From JBEKDJ01 sp050014415 (GTDB lineage: Bacteria > Desulfobacterota > BSN033 > UBA1163), in assembly GCA_050014415.1 (NCBI GenBank), contig JBEKDJ010000357.1:1-5231 (forward strand): a stretch of 5,231 nucleotides of DNA, given 5' to 3'. The translations under genes and the position numbers were made by a program. The notes under the pieces are model-generated. The model saw nothing but the letters and a program-made list of their open reading frames with translations. It was not told the DNA's origin and did not search any database. Of this stretch, positions 1 to 5,231 are shown piece by piece (positions within the stretch are counted from its first letter, which is position 1; every line of letters begins with the position of its first letter).

Positions 1-1322
1 TCGGGATTGGAGACTTCAGCATAAGTCTTCACTTCCAGGCCTTTGGTCCATTCAGCCCGGGTCCCTCGACTCACTCCCCACGGGTTGTTGCTCTTTTCCA
101 GATTTTTAAGAGTCGTTCGTACCTCGGAGGAGTACTTTGTTTCGACGAGAACCAAATAGCGGCGCAGGTCAATGTTTCGTCTTACCTGCTCTATGTAGAC
201 AGGACATGCCTCCTCACAGGCCATGCAGGCTGTGCAGGCCCAAAGTTCATCTTCGCCCACCGTTTTTTCCATGATGGCTTCTGGCTGACGCTGATCCGGA
301 GGAGTGGCAAGGAGTTTCGGCCCCTCACGCCACAGGTGTTCCTTCAAGTTCTGGGTCATTCGTCTGGGTGAAAGGGGCTTCCCTGTCAGATGTGCCGGAC
401 AGACATCCTGGCATCGACCGCAATTGGTGCAGGCCTCAAGATCCAGCATCTGCTTCCAGGTAAGCTCAGAGATTTCCCTGGTCCCAAAGGTCTCCGCTTC
501 TTCAAAATTGGGAATGGGATCGAGGATACCCTTGAGTCTGAGGGAACGGAAAAACACATTCAGGGGGGATAAGAACAAGTGCTGTAAAGGGGAATGGCTT
601 ATGATGACGTAGGCAAAGAGCAAGAATGCCGGTATGACATGGATGAGGGCTCTATGCCAGACCAGGAGTTCGTTCAAAGGCACAGCCGGCAGGATCAGAA
701 AAAAACGTGAAACGAGATAACTGACGGGTGCCCAGGAAGGCCAATCCGGCACCATACTCCCTCCGATGATGGCTATCCTGTAGCCTTTAGTGAAATAGCC
801 AGTAACAACGAGCACGAACCCCCAAACATAGATCAAGGTCCTATCGGGCTTTGTAACCAAGCGAGAAGGTCTAATAATGTACCTTCGGACAATGGCCAGA
901 CACCCCCCAACCAGGAGCAGAACCGCTCCGATTTCGGAGATGAAAGAAGCATATAAAAAGACATCTTGAGGTGGGTTCGTCAACCCCACAGGGTAAGAGA
1001 AAAGCCTCGCAATTTTACCCAGAAAAATTAAAGCGGTTCCCCAGAAGATCAAGAAATGCATCGCCCCGGGATATAACTCTTTCCAAATCCGGGCGTTTGC
1101 AAAAGTAACGGCGAGAGCGGTTTTGAGTCTGGCAACCACTTGACCAGAACGATCTTCATCTTTTCCGAGGCGCCACAGCCGATAATGTTGCCACCAAAAG
1201 CTTACTACGAAAAGGGCGATGAGACCGATGAACAGGACGAGAAAACCAATGATAATCGGCAAGAATACTCGCGTAATATAAACTTCTTGGTTTGCCCAGA
1301 AGATCCGATTCATGATATCCAT
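1..1322 (-). CDS. NarI-like membrane / HdrD-like 4Fe-4S dicluster fusion oxidoreductase, C-terminus cut by window edge
   Basis: Open from an ATG at 1322 to the window edge: 440 codons without a stop. Residues 1-250 are a membrane domain with about six hydrophobic helices (roughly 16-42, 85-101, 121-145, 161-182, 198-215, 226-242). It contains the HFLIFWG element (H89), WHRALIH (H223, H228) and a SHSPLQH..SPLN stretch (H243, H248), as in nitrate-reductase-gamma-like domains fused to HdrD; some of these histidines probably bind heme b. Two [4Fe-4S] motifs follow: CTNCGRCQDVCP (C298-C308) and CTACMACEEACP (C363-C373). The CCG cysteine domains expected in HdrD/DsrK/GlpC relatives would lie beyond the edge. 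The protein probably moves electrons between quinone and a cytoplasmic partner such as a disulfide, ETF or ferredoxin. The start is supported by GAGGAT 7 nt upstream; an in-frame ATG at 1313 is the alternative. Last visible gene of the operon. Family call is strong; partner unknown. Confidence 0.9.
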   Translation of the reverse strand, partial: MDIMNRIFWANQEVYITRVFLPIIIGFLVLFIGLIALFVVSFWWQHYRLWRLGKDEDRSGQVVARLKTALAVTFANARIWKELYPGAMHFLIFWGTALIFLGKIARLFSYPVGLTNPPQDVFLYASFISEIGAVLLLVGGCLAIVRRYIIRPSRLVTKPDRTLIYVWGFVLVVTGYFTKGYRIAIIGGSMVPDWPSWAPVSYLVSRFFLILPAVPLNELLVWHRALIHVIPAFLLFAYVIISHSPLQHLFLSPLNVFFRSLRLKGILDPIPNFEEAETFGTREISELTWKQMLDLEACTNCGRCQDVCPAHLTGKPLSPRRMTQNLKEHLWREGPKLLATPPDQRQPEAIMEKTVGEDELWACTACMACEEACPVYIEQVRRNIDLRRYLVLVETKYSSEVRTTLKNLEKSNNPWGVSRGTRAEWTKGLEVKTYAEVSNP

Positions 1323-1346
1323 CTTGTTATCCTCAATCCATAGGCA

Positions 1347-1571
1347 TCAAAAAAGTGATATCCGGGGATAAAAGGTAATCAAGTGGGCAGCAAAGAAAAC
1401 AAGGGCCAAGCAGCCCATGATTACCAATATCCGTTCGATATATCTCTTATATTTTTGGTCTAAACCCAGATCAAAGAGCGCAAACTCTATCCCGGCGAAA
1501 AAGGAATAGATGATAGCCATGAGTATGATCACTTCCACAATAATTGCTATTGGTCTAAGGGATGCTTCCAT
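1347..1571 (-). CDS. Small two-helix membrane protein, function unknown
   Basis: A 74-residue protein with two predicted membrane helices, about residues 8-30 and 47-67. They are joined by a charged loop (DLGLDQKYKRYIER), and the C-terminus is short and hydrophobic. There are no cysteine pairs or heme motifs, and only one histidine (H63), inside helix two. I do not recognise a family. It is believable as a gene because it starts with ATG after a good GAGGAA ribosome site, lies 27 nt after the ferredoxin gene and 24 nt before the NarI-HdrD fusion, and has a typical hydrophobic pattern. Inference: a small accessory or assembly subunit that packs against the NarI-like domain or NrfD. Acidic E13, inside helix one, and E29, at its end, would be notable if it helps conduct protons, but this is speculation. 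Confidence 0.8.
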   Translation of the reverse strand: MEASLRPIAIIVEVIILMAIIYSFFAGIEFALFDLGLDQKYKRYIERILVIMGCLALVFFAAHLITFYPRISLF

Positions 1572-1598
1572 ATGCTGTTCCTCAAAATCGAATGGTTT

Positions 1599-2090
1599 CT
1601 ATCTCTCAACCTTCTCTATCATCTGCTTTTGAAACCCGGTCTTGATTCCGCAGGAAGGGCAAAGGTCAAACGACCAAGCGGGTTCCCCGGTGCCAAAAAT
1701 CCTGGATTCCAAGTTGTTGACCATAGACTGCGGAAATAGAGGGATGCCGCATTCTTGACAATGGGAAATCTCATCCTCAAATATGACGGCAGCTTCTTTG
1801 CCTCTTCTATTCGAGTCGAGTGGCTCTAGATGAAGGCAATGCTCCGGACAGGATTTCTCACAGACGCCACAAACATCGCAAGCGTCTTCTCGGAAGAGGA
1901 GTTGATAGGTATCATTTTCACTGTTTGGGGAGACAGTCAAAGCCTTTGTCGGACAATCAATCGTGCAAAGTCCGCAGCCCGTGCATCTCTCTTTATCAAT
2001 GAAGGGTATTCCATGACTCTCGAGCTGGAGGATCTTCAAAAAGTCTCGTCGGCTCATCCAGTCTTTAGATCGTAACGCGTGTAATCTCAT
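1599..2090 (-). CDS. Small NapF-like two-[4Fe-4S] ferredoxin with C-terminal zinc-ribbon-like tail
   Basis: A 163-residue protein. Residues 36-46 (CTGCGLCTIDCP) and 71-81 (CDVCGVCEKSCP) are classical [4Fe-4S] motifs, so it should carry two clusters and shuttle electrons. An additional C85 lies just after the second motif. Residues 111-147 hold two CxxC pairs, CQECG and CPSCG, 29 residues apart, which look like a zinc ribbon. The N-terminus contains SRRDFLK (13-19), matching the Tat consensus, but no hydrophobic stretch follows; cluster one begins 17 residues later, so I predict a cytoplasmic protein. The start overlaps the nrfD-like stop as ATGA, implying translational coupling; an internal ATG at 2057 lacks a convincing ribosome site. 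Likely role: electron transfer between the NrfD complex and the downstream HdrD-like module (inference). Confidence 0.9.
   Translation of the reverse strand: MRLHALRSKDWMSRRDFLKILQLESHGIPFIDKERCTGCGLCTIDCPTKALTVSPNSENDTYQLLFREDACDVCGVCEKSCPEHCLHLEPLDSNRRGKEAAVIFEDEISHCQECGIPLFPQSMVNNLESRIFGTGEPAWSFDLCPSCGIKTGFQKQMIEKVER
2087..2090 (-). other. ATGA stop/start overlap between NrfD and small ferredoxin genes
   Basis: On the minus strand ATGA contains the ATG of the small ferredoxin and the TGA of the NrfD gene. This is the usual arrangement for translational coupling and implies that the small ferredoxin is made together with the membrane subunit. A purine-rich GGGAAGA precedes it inside the NrfD gene. 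Confidence 0.85.
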
Positions 2091-3283
2091 GTCTTCCCAG
2101 CTGGTTCGGGTGCTTGTTCCCGGCTCTCATCTGACGGCAGCAATTCCAAATACTTCAGACCCAGGATAAAGAATAGTCCCATCAGAGTAAATATCCCAAT
2201 GGACATGAATGACTCAATAAAGGTGATCGGGAAAGAACCTGCCATTCCCCAGATCCCCTCTATTTTTCCTGGATAAAATGGCAAAGGATAGGCAGTCCCT
2301 GGTATGACCAGGGAAAATCTTTCTCCAAATATGCCAATGACGACCAAAACTGCTGCCGCCATTACCCATCTCAGGTCCTTCTTAAATCGGGGAAGTGTCA
2401 ACAGGATGATGGGTAAGACATAGGCGCATCCCACTTGCAATCCCCAGAATACCCATGAAAAAGGTCCAGTGAAAAGCCAGAGGGTCGGTTCTCGGTCCGG
2501 TGGATAAAGATGGGTCAACTTGTCCATCAAGACCATTACGGAGAGGGTAATAATTAATATCAGCAGTAATTTGCTCAAAGAAAAAATGACACCCCTGTCG
2601 AAGTTCCTTCTGACCAGCTTGAAGATCAGGACAACGGTAATCATCAACAATGCCAGCCCAGATACCATGGCTGCTCCGAGAAATTCAAATGGTTTAATCG
2701 GGGAGTAGAAGATGGGCCGGGTAGCAATGAACCCAAATATCGCTCCGGTCCCCATGTGAACCAGAGCGGCCCAACAAATGGCGACAATACCCATCGTCCT
2801 AGTGGACTTCGTCTTCTCTGCAAAGATGAACCCGAGATAGACCAGACCGATAAGAAAATATCCGCCGTAGAGAATTCCATTAATCGCAAACATCGAACGC
2901 ATATTATTCAAAACAAAAAACATAAAAAGCCGCCACGATTTCTCAGGTCTGCCCAAATCGAGGGCGATTCCTATCATTGCACCAAAAATCAGTATGATCG
3001 CTAAGAAGACTGCAATCCTGGCGATTGGCCGATACTCCTCCTTCCTAAAAACATAGGTGAGAGAAGAAAGGATAAGTGAGCCGGCACTCAGTCCTATCAG
3101 GTAGATCGCGATGATGATGGGCATACCCCAGGGAATGGCATTGCTGCTTCCAAGGAGATAGTGACCCTTGATGTAGCTGAGCATGAAACTGATGAAGCCA
3201 GCGGCGGTTAGAACCGCGAGGGTGGCCGCCAGTATGTTAAAGCTTCGCGATTTGCCCTCGATCGTCTTAAAAGTTAATGCCAT
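2087..3283 (-). CDS. NrfD/PsrC/DsrP-family quinone-interacting membrane subunit
   Basis: A 398-residue integral membrane protein with about ten hydrophobic helices (near 15-38, 52-75, 88-108, 132-153, 164-186, 200-223, 236-255, 274-297, 302-320, 355-377). Family hallmarks are IPWGMPIIIAIYLIGLSAGS (50-69), the LDLGRPEKSW element after helix three (D109-R112), and ERFSLVIPG (321-329). Length is normal for the NrfD/PsrC family. Such subunits anchor molybdopterin and ferredoxin partners to the membrane and exchange electrons with (mena)quinone without heme. The immediately upstream four-cluster ferredoxin is the expected partner. The start is ATG 11 nt after the ferredoxin stop, with GAGGT in front. 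The tail after residue 380 is hydrophilic, rich in E, P and S. Family call is secure; the direction of electron flow and the closest subfamily (PsrC, DsrP, QrcD or other) are not. Confidence 0.95.
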   Translation of the reverse strand: MALTFKTIEGKSRSFNILAATLAVLTAAGFISFMLSYIKGHYLLGSSNAIPWGMPIIIAIYLIGLSAGSLILSSLTYVFRKEEYRPIARIAVFLAIILIFGAMIGIALDLGRPEKSWRLFMFFVLNNMRSMFAINGILYGGYFLIGLVYLGFIFAEKTKSTRTMGIVAICWAALVHMGTGAIFGFIATRPIFYSPIKPFEFLGAAMVSGLALLMITVVLIFKLVRRNFDRGVIFSLSKLLLILIITLSVMVLMDKLTHLYPPDREPTLWLFTGPFSWVFWGLQVGCAYVLPIILLTLPRFKKDLRWVMAAAVLVVIGIFGERFSLVIPGTAYPLPFYPGKIEGIWGMAGSFPITFIESFMSIGIFTLMGLFFILGLKYLELLPSDESREQAPEPAGKT

Positions 3284-3291
3284 CTGAGATT

Positions 3292-3297
3292 ACCTCA
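3292..3297 (-). promoter_or_regulatory. Ribosome binding site of the NrfD gene overlapping the ferredoxin stop codon
   Basis: The minus strand reads TGAGGT: the TGA stop of the ferredoxin gene is also the start of the GAGGT ribosome site, 8 nt before the NrfD ATG. Ribosomes finishing the ferredoxin sit on the next initiation site, which suits coupled production of two subunits of one complex. Confidence 0.7.
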
Positions 3298-3981
3298 TTT
3301 GGAAAGATAGAATACTTTACATTTTGTATCCAACTCCTCCCGTAATCTGATCCATCCTCTTGAAGATAGTAAGCGAGATACCTCGCTGTGGGTATCGTCC
3401 AAATCTCCGAATTTTCTGGCTTCTGCAGGGCAATCTTCGACACAGGCCGGCACCACTTCTGTTCCTATTTTCTTGCCTTCCTTTATTCCTTGATCGATTC
3501 GATGAAAACAGAAGGTACACTTCTCAACCACACCGTGAGTTCTGGTGGGGAATGGCCAGGGGCCCCAAACGCTGCGGTCAGGAGGTAGATCAGGGCGGTG
3601 ATATTCCTCTTCTTCCTGTTCTTTGCTGTTGAAACTCCTTGCCCCATAGGGACAGGCGACGATGCAATACTTGCATCCAATGCATCTTCTGAAATCTTGC
3701 ATGACAATGCCGTCATCACGACGGTAGGTTGCTTTTACGGGACACACAGGCACACACGGAGCATGATCGCAGTGCATGCACGGCATTGGGATGAGTTGAG
3801 TATTTACCTTAGGATATTTGCCGTTCGTCACGGCAATGACCTTATGCCAGTAAATTTCTCTCCTCAATCTCTGCTCATCCGGTGAGCCATGTGGAACATT
3901 GTTCTCGTTCTTACAAGCCGTTGAACACGTTTGGCAACCAACACATTTATCCAGGTCGATCACCATTCCCCATCTTGGCAT
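3295..3981 (-). CDS. Four-[4Fe-4S] ferredoxin subunit of a molybdoenzyme complex (PsrB/NrfC/DsrO type)
   Basis: A 228-residue protein from the ATG at 3981. Sixteen cysteines are arranged as in electron-transfer subunits of the DMSO-reductase superfamily: CVGCQTCSTAC (13-23), CMHCDHAPCVPVC (68-80), CIGCKYCIVAC (100-110), and CTFC (155-158) with CVEDC (180-184). This predicts four [4Fe-4S] clusters wiring the molybdopterin subunit to NrfD. I chose 3981 because MPRWGMVIDLDKC is the usual family opening and an AGGGG ribosome site precedes it. The frame stays open further upstream, to a TTG at 4059 and an ATG at 4029, but those 26 residues look unlike the family and derive from repeat DNA. There is no signal peptide, so the subunit is cytoplasmic unless carried across the membrane by a Tat-exported partner. 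A short acidic insert, EQEEEEY (121-127), precedes a proline-rich loop. Confidence 0.95.
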   Translation of the reverse strand: MPRWGMVIDLDKCVGCQTCSTACKNENNVPHGSPDEQRLRREIYWHKVIAVTNGKYPKVNTQLIPMPCMHCDHAPCVPVCPVKATYRRDDGIVMQDFRRCIGCKYCIVACPYGARSFNSKEQEEEEYHRPDLPPDRSVWGPWPFPTRTHGVVEKCTFCFHRIDQGIKEGKKIGTEVVPACVEDCPAEARKFGDLDDTHSEVSRLLSSRGWIRLREELDTKCKVFYLSK

Positions 3982-3986
3982 CTTGT

Positions 3987-3991
3987 CCCCT
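3987..3991 (-). promoter_or_regulatory. Ribosome binding site deciding the ferredoxin start
   Basis: On the minus strand AGGGG lies 5 nt before the ATG at 3981. It supports this start over the in-frame TTG at 4059 and ATG at 4029, neither of which has a comparable purine-rich site; the sequence in front of both is repeat- or hairpin-derived. Confidence 0.6.
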
Positions 3992-4039
3992 TGTGTACGC
4001 TTAGAAATTAATTGTTGCCAAATTGGCATAAAAATTTCT

Positions 4040-4057
4040 GGTGCTAAGCTAAGCACC
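4040..4057. promoter_or_regulatory. Short hairpin upstream of the ferredoxin gene
   Basis: GGTGCT and AGCACC form a perfect 6-bp stem around a 6-nt loop, about 60 nt before the ferredoxin start and abutting the A+T-rich repeat. It has no T-run on the minus-strand side that would make it an intrinsic terminator. It may be the processed or terminal end of the repeat element, or an mRNA structure affecting ferredoxin translation. Confidence 0.4.
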
Positions 4058-4197
4058 AAATCCCAAGCACCAAATTACAAATAAGCTCCAATGAACAAAA
4101 TTCAAAATTCCAAACAACCCATTTTTCTTTTGGTCATTTGGGATTGAAATATGGAATTTATTTAGGATTTGGAATTTGTCATTTGGAATTTGAGATC
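4051..4197. repeat. A+T-rich imperfect inverted repeat of CCAAAT/ATTTGG units
   Basis: The left half (about 4051-4119) is rich in CAAAT/CCAAA units and the right half (about 4131-4192) in ATTTGG/GGAATTT units, so the halves are loosely complementary around a pyrimidine-rich centre near 4118-4130. Examples: AATTCCAAA at 4106-4114 pairs with TTTGGAATT at 4168-4176 and again at 4182-4190. Direct copies also occur: AAGCACCAAAT at 4051 and 4065, ATTTGGAATTTG at 4167 and 4181, and GTCATTTGG at 4133 and 4178. The first two pairs are both exactly 14 bp apart. Composition is far more A+T-rich than the flanking genes. It resembles non-coding interspersed repeats of anaerobic bacterial genomes (impression, not searched). 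Confidence 0.75.
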
Positions 4198-4200
4198 GTA

Positions 4201-5231
4201 TTATGCTTTATAAACTCTGACTCTTGTGTTAAAAAATGCTGCTTGCCCACTGATGCGGTCATAATCTACACCGATGATCTCATTTGGATTTACACCAATT
4301 CCCTTTTGCCATTTCCCGTAGGAATAATGCCCTTGTCCAGAAGGGATGGCTACGACACCCGGATGAATGCCTTCAGAGAATTTGACTTTTGCCCTGATTT
4401 TTTGGAACGGAGACTCTACCCATATTGCTTGGCCATCCGATAGTCTTAGGGTTCTTGCGGTTTCGCTATTTATCTCCACCAGGGTTTGCCAACCCACTCC
4501 GTCCATGGGCAGGAATATCTCCTGGGCCCAGGGATAGTTTTGACTTCCATTTTCTATGGCCAGCAACGGTTGATACGGAAGCAATACGAAGGGATATTTC
4601 ACTTCATCCCCGAGGAATTTTGCCTCTTTATAGCGGGGCAGGTAGTCTAGACTCTCCTCTTTCACTTTTTTCATTTTGACGAGTGTGGATTTGAGATTTC
4701 CTGAGGAGAACTCAAATTTCTTGGAAGGAGTAAGGAATATACGCTGATATTTTCCATATTCATAGTCTTTTCCTATCCATACTCCCTTCTTGAGAAAATC
4801 TTTCCAGGGGATAAGCGTTTCCGTTCGGAATCTAACAAATCCTTCGGAATCATCACCCATATTGGCAAAGGATTGTGCCACTCCTCCATTCAGTCTTTTC
4901 GCAATTTGGAATAAAACATCGACGATGGAGCGGGCGCTGCCATGTGGAGGAACCGCAGGTTGTTTCAATTTCGCCTCGGCAAAACCTGATCCCGGGGGAG
5001 ATTGATCGTAACCCCATTCCTCCAAGAAAGTGGTGGACGGCAAGACCAGATCAGCATAGAGCGCCATTTCACTAATGAAGGGAGAGATATGGACATAATA
5101 AGGGAGTTTCTTTATTGCCTTATCCCATCGGTCCGTTCCAGGGGAAGACATATTGAAGTTGCTATTAAAACCGATTGCCATCTCGACAGGATAAGGAGCG
5201 TTTTCTAACAGCGATTCAGGGATTTGATTTG
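4201..5231 (-). CDS. Molybdopterin-dependent oxidoreductase, catalytic subunit, C-terminal part (5' end outside window)
   Basis: The frame is open from the right edge of the window to a TAA at 4201-4203, giving 342 visible codons; the ATG at 5181 is internal, not the start. Positions 5011-5091 encode HISPFISEMALYADLVLPST followed by TFLEEWG, the element typical of PSR/PHS/TTR-type molybdopterin enzymes. The last 130 residues are the molybdopterin-dinucleotide-binding barrel, with VEINSETARTLRLSDGQAI, a GIHPGVVAIPSGQGH stretch, YGKW and GVNPNE. These features place it in the complex iron-sulfur molybdoenzyme group, with the next two genes as its B and C subunits. The N-terminal [4Fe-4S] motif, any Tat signal and the metal-ligating residue are not in the window, so substrate, cellular side and even presence of Mo (compare QrcB, which lacks it) cannot be judged. 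Confidence 0.93.
   Translation of the reverse strand, partial: NQIPESLLENAPYPVEMAIGFNSNFNMSSPGTDRWDKAIKKLPYYVHISPFISEMALYADLVLPSTTFLEEWGYDQSPPGSGFAEAKLKQPAVPPHGSARSIVDVLFQIAKRLNGGVAQSFANMGDDSEGFVRFRTETLIPWKDFLKKGVWIGKDYEYGKYQRIFLTPSKKFEFSSGNLKSTLVKMKKVKEESLDYLPRYKEAKFLGDEVKYPFVLLPYQPLLAIENGSQNYPWAQEIFLPMDGVGWQTLVEINSETARTLRLSDGQAIWVESPFQKIRAKVKFSEGIHPGVVAIPSGQGHYSYGKWQKGIGVNPNEIIGVDYDRISGQAAFFNTRVRVYKA

Larger units (their letters stand above)
3982..4200 (-). other. Intergenic gap between molybdopterin and ferredoxin genes
   Basis: About 219 nt separate the molybdopterin stop from the ferredoxin ATG, against 27 nt or less elsewhere in the run. Most of it is the A+T-rich inverted repeat described separately. 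The ferredoxin-proximal 60 nt carry a short hairpin, a small palindrome and the ribosome site. I see no convincing sigma-70 promoter pair and no GC-rich stem followed by a T-run on either strand, so whether transcription pauses, ends or restarts here cannot be read directly. Confidence 0.7.

Noticed and set aside
304..612. Plus-strand open frame of 102 codons, with smaller ones at 390-572 and 1140-1343
   Set aside because: They lie opposite the NarI-HdrD gene, whose cysteine motifs and helices are clear. Their translations have no recognisable features and they are shadows of the real frame.
2034..2090. Tat signal peptide on the small ferredoxin
   Set aside because: The SRRDFLK motif is present but there is no hydrophobic region or cleavage site before the first cluster motif.
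2644..3004. Minus- and plus-strand frames inside the NrfD gene (for example 2644-2889, 2756-3004)
   Set aside because: The NrfD frame explains the whole stretch with ten helices and family motifs; the others are out-of-frame translations.
3317..3885. Several alternative frames across the four-cluster ferredoxin gene on both strands
   Set aside because: The 16-cysteine pattern is read in one frame only; the alternatives are low-complexity shadows.
4016..4028. Palindrome TGCCAA-A-TTGGCA as an operator
   Set aside because: Six-base arms of this kind are expected by chance about once in a window of this size. It lies in a plausible place but matches no operator I can name.
4051..4197. CRISPR array
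   Set aside because: Repeats are 9-12 bp, degenerate, and occur on both strands as an inverted pair. There are no uniform repeat-spacer units of 20 bp or more.
4138..4443. Plus-strand frame beginning in the repeat
   Set aside because: It runs through the repeat and then antisense to the molybdopterin gene, with no ribosome site or recognisable product.
5002..5208. Plus-strand frames at the right edge (4790-5208)
   Set aside because: They are antisense to the conserved HISPFISEMALYADLVLPS region of the molybdopterin subunit and have no features of their own.

Overview
The window is a single-direction run of six genes, all on the minus strand and therefore transcribed from right to left. Both end genes run off the window. 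The genes encode a membrane-bound anaerobic respiratory electron-transfer assembly. In transcription order they are: the C-terminal part of a molybdopterin-dependent oxidoreductase (CISM/PSR-type catalytic subunit); a four-cluster ferredoxin subunit of the PsrB/NrfC/DsrO type; an NrfD/PsrC/DsrP-type ten-helix membrane subunit; a small two-cluster ferredoxin with a C-terminal CxxC/CxxC zinc-ribbon-like tail; a 74-residue two-helix membrane protein; and a large protein with a NarI-like membrane domain fused to a 4Fe-4S dicluster HdrD/DsrK-type domain, whose C-terminus lies outside the window.

The last five genes are tightly packed. One pair shares an ATGA stop/start overlap and the other junctions are 11 to 27 nt, with Shine-Dalgarno sequences in the gaps, so they look like one translation unit. 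The only sizeable gap (about 219 nt) lies between the molybdopterin gene and the ferredoxin gene. It is filled by an A+T-rich, imperfectly palindromic repeat built of short CCAAAT/ATTTGG-type units, several of them 14 bp apart, plus a small hairpin next to the ferredoxin start.

Inferred working model: the molybdopterin subunit, the four-cluster ferredoxin and NrfD form a classical three-subunit oxidoreductase exchanging electrons with the quinone pool. The NarI-HdrD fusion is a second quinone-reactive module that exchanges electrons with a soluble partner (disulfide/thiol, ETF or ferredoxin). The small ferredoxin may bridge the two. The set resembles DsrMKJOP with M and K fused, O and P present, no cytochrome J visible, and a molybdopterin enzyme added. 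The substrate cannot be read from this sequence.

The host is an anaerobic bacterium of moderate G+C content. The gene complement is of the kind found in sulfate-reducing or syntrophic Desulfobacterota and related uncultivated lineages, but nothing here fixes the taxonomy.
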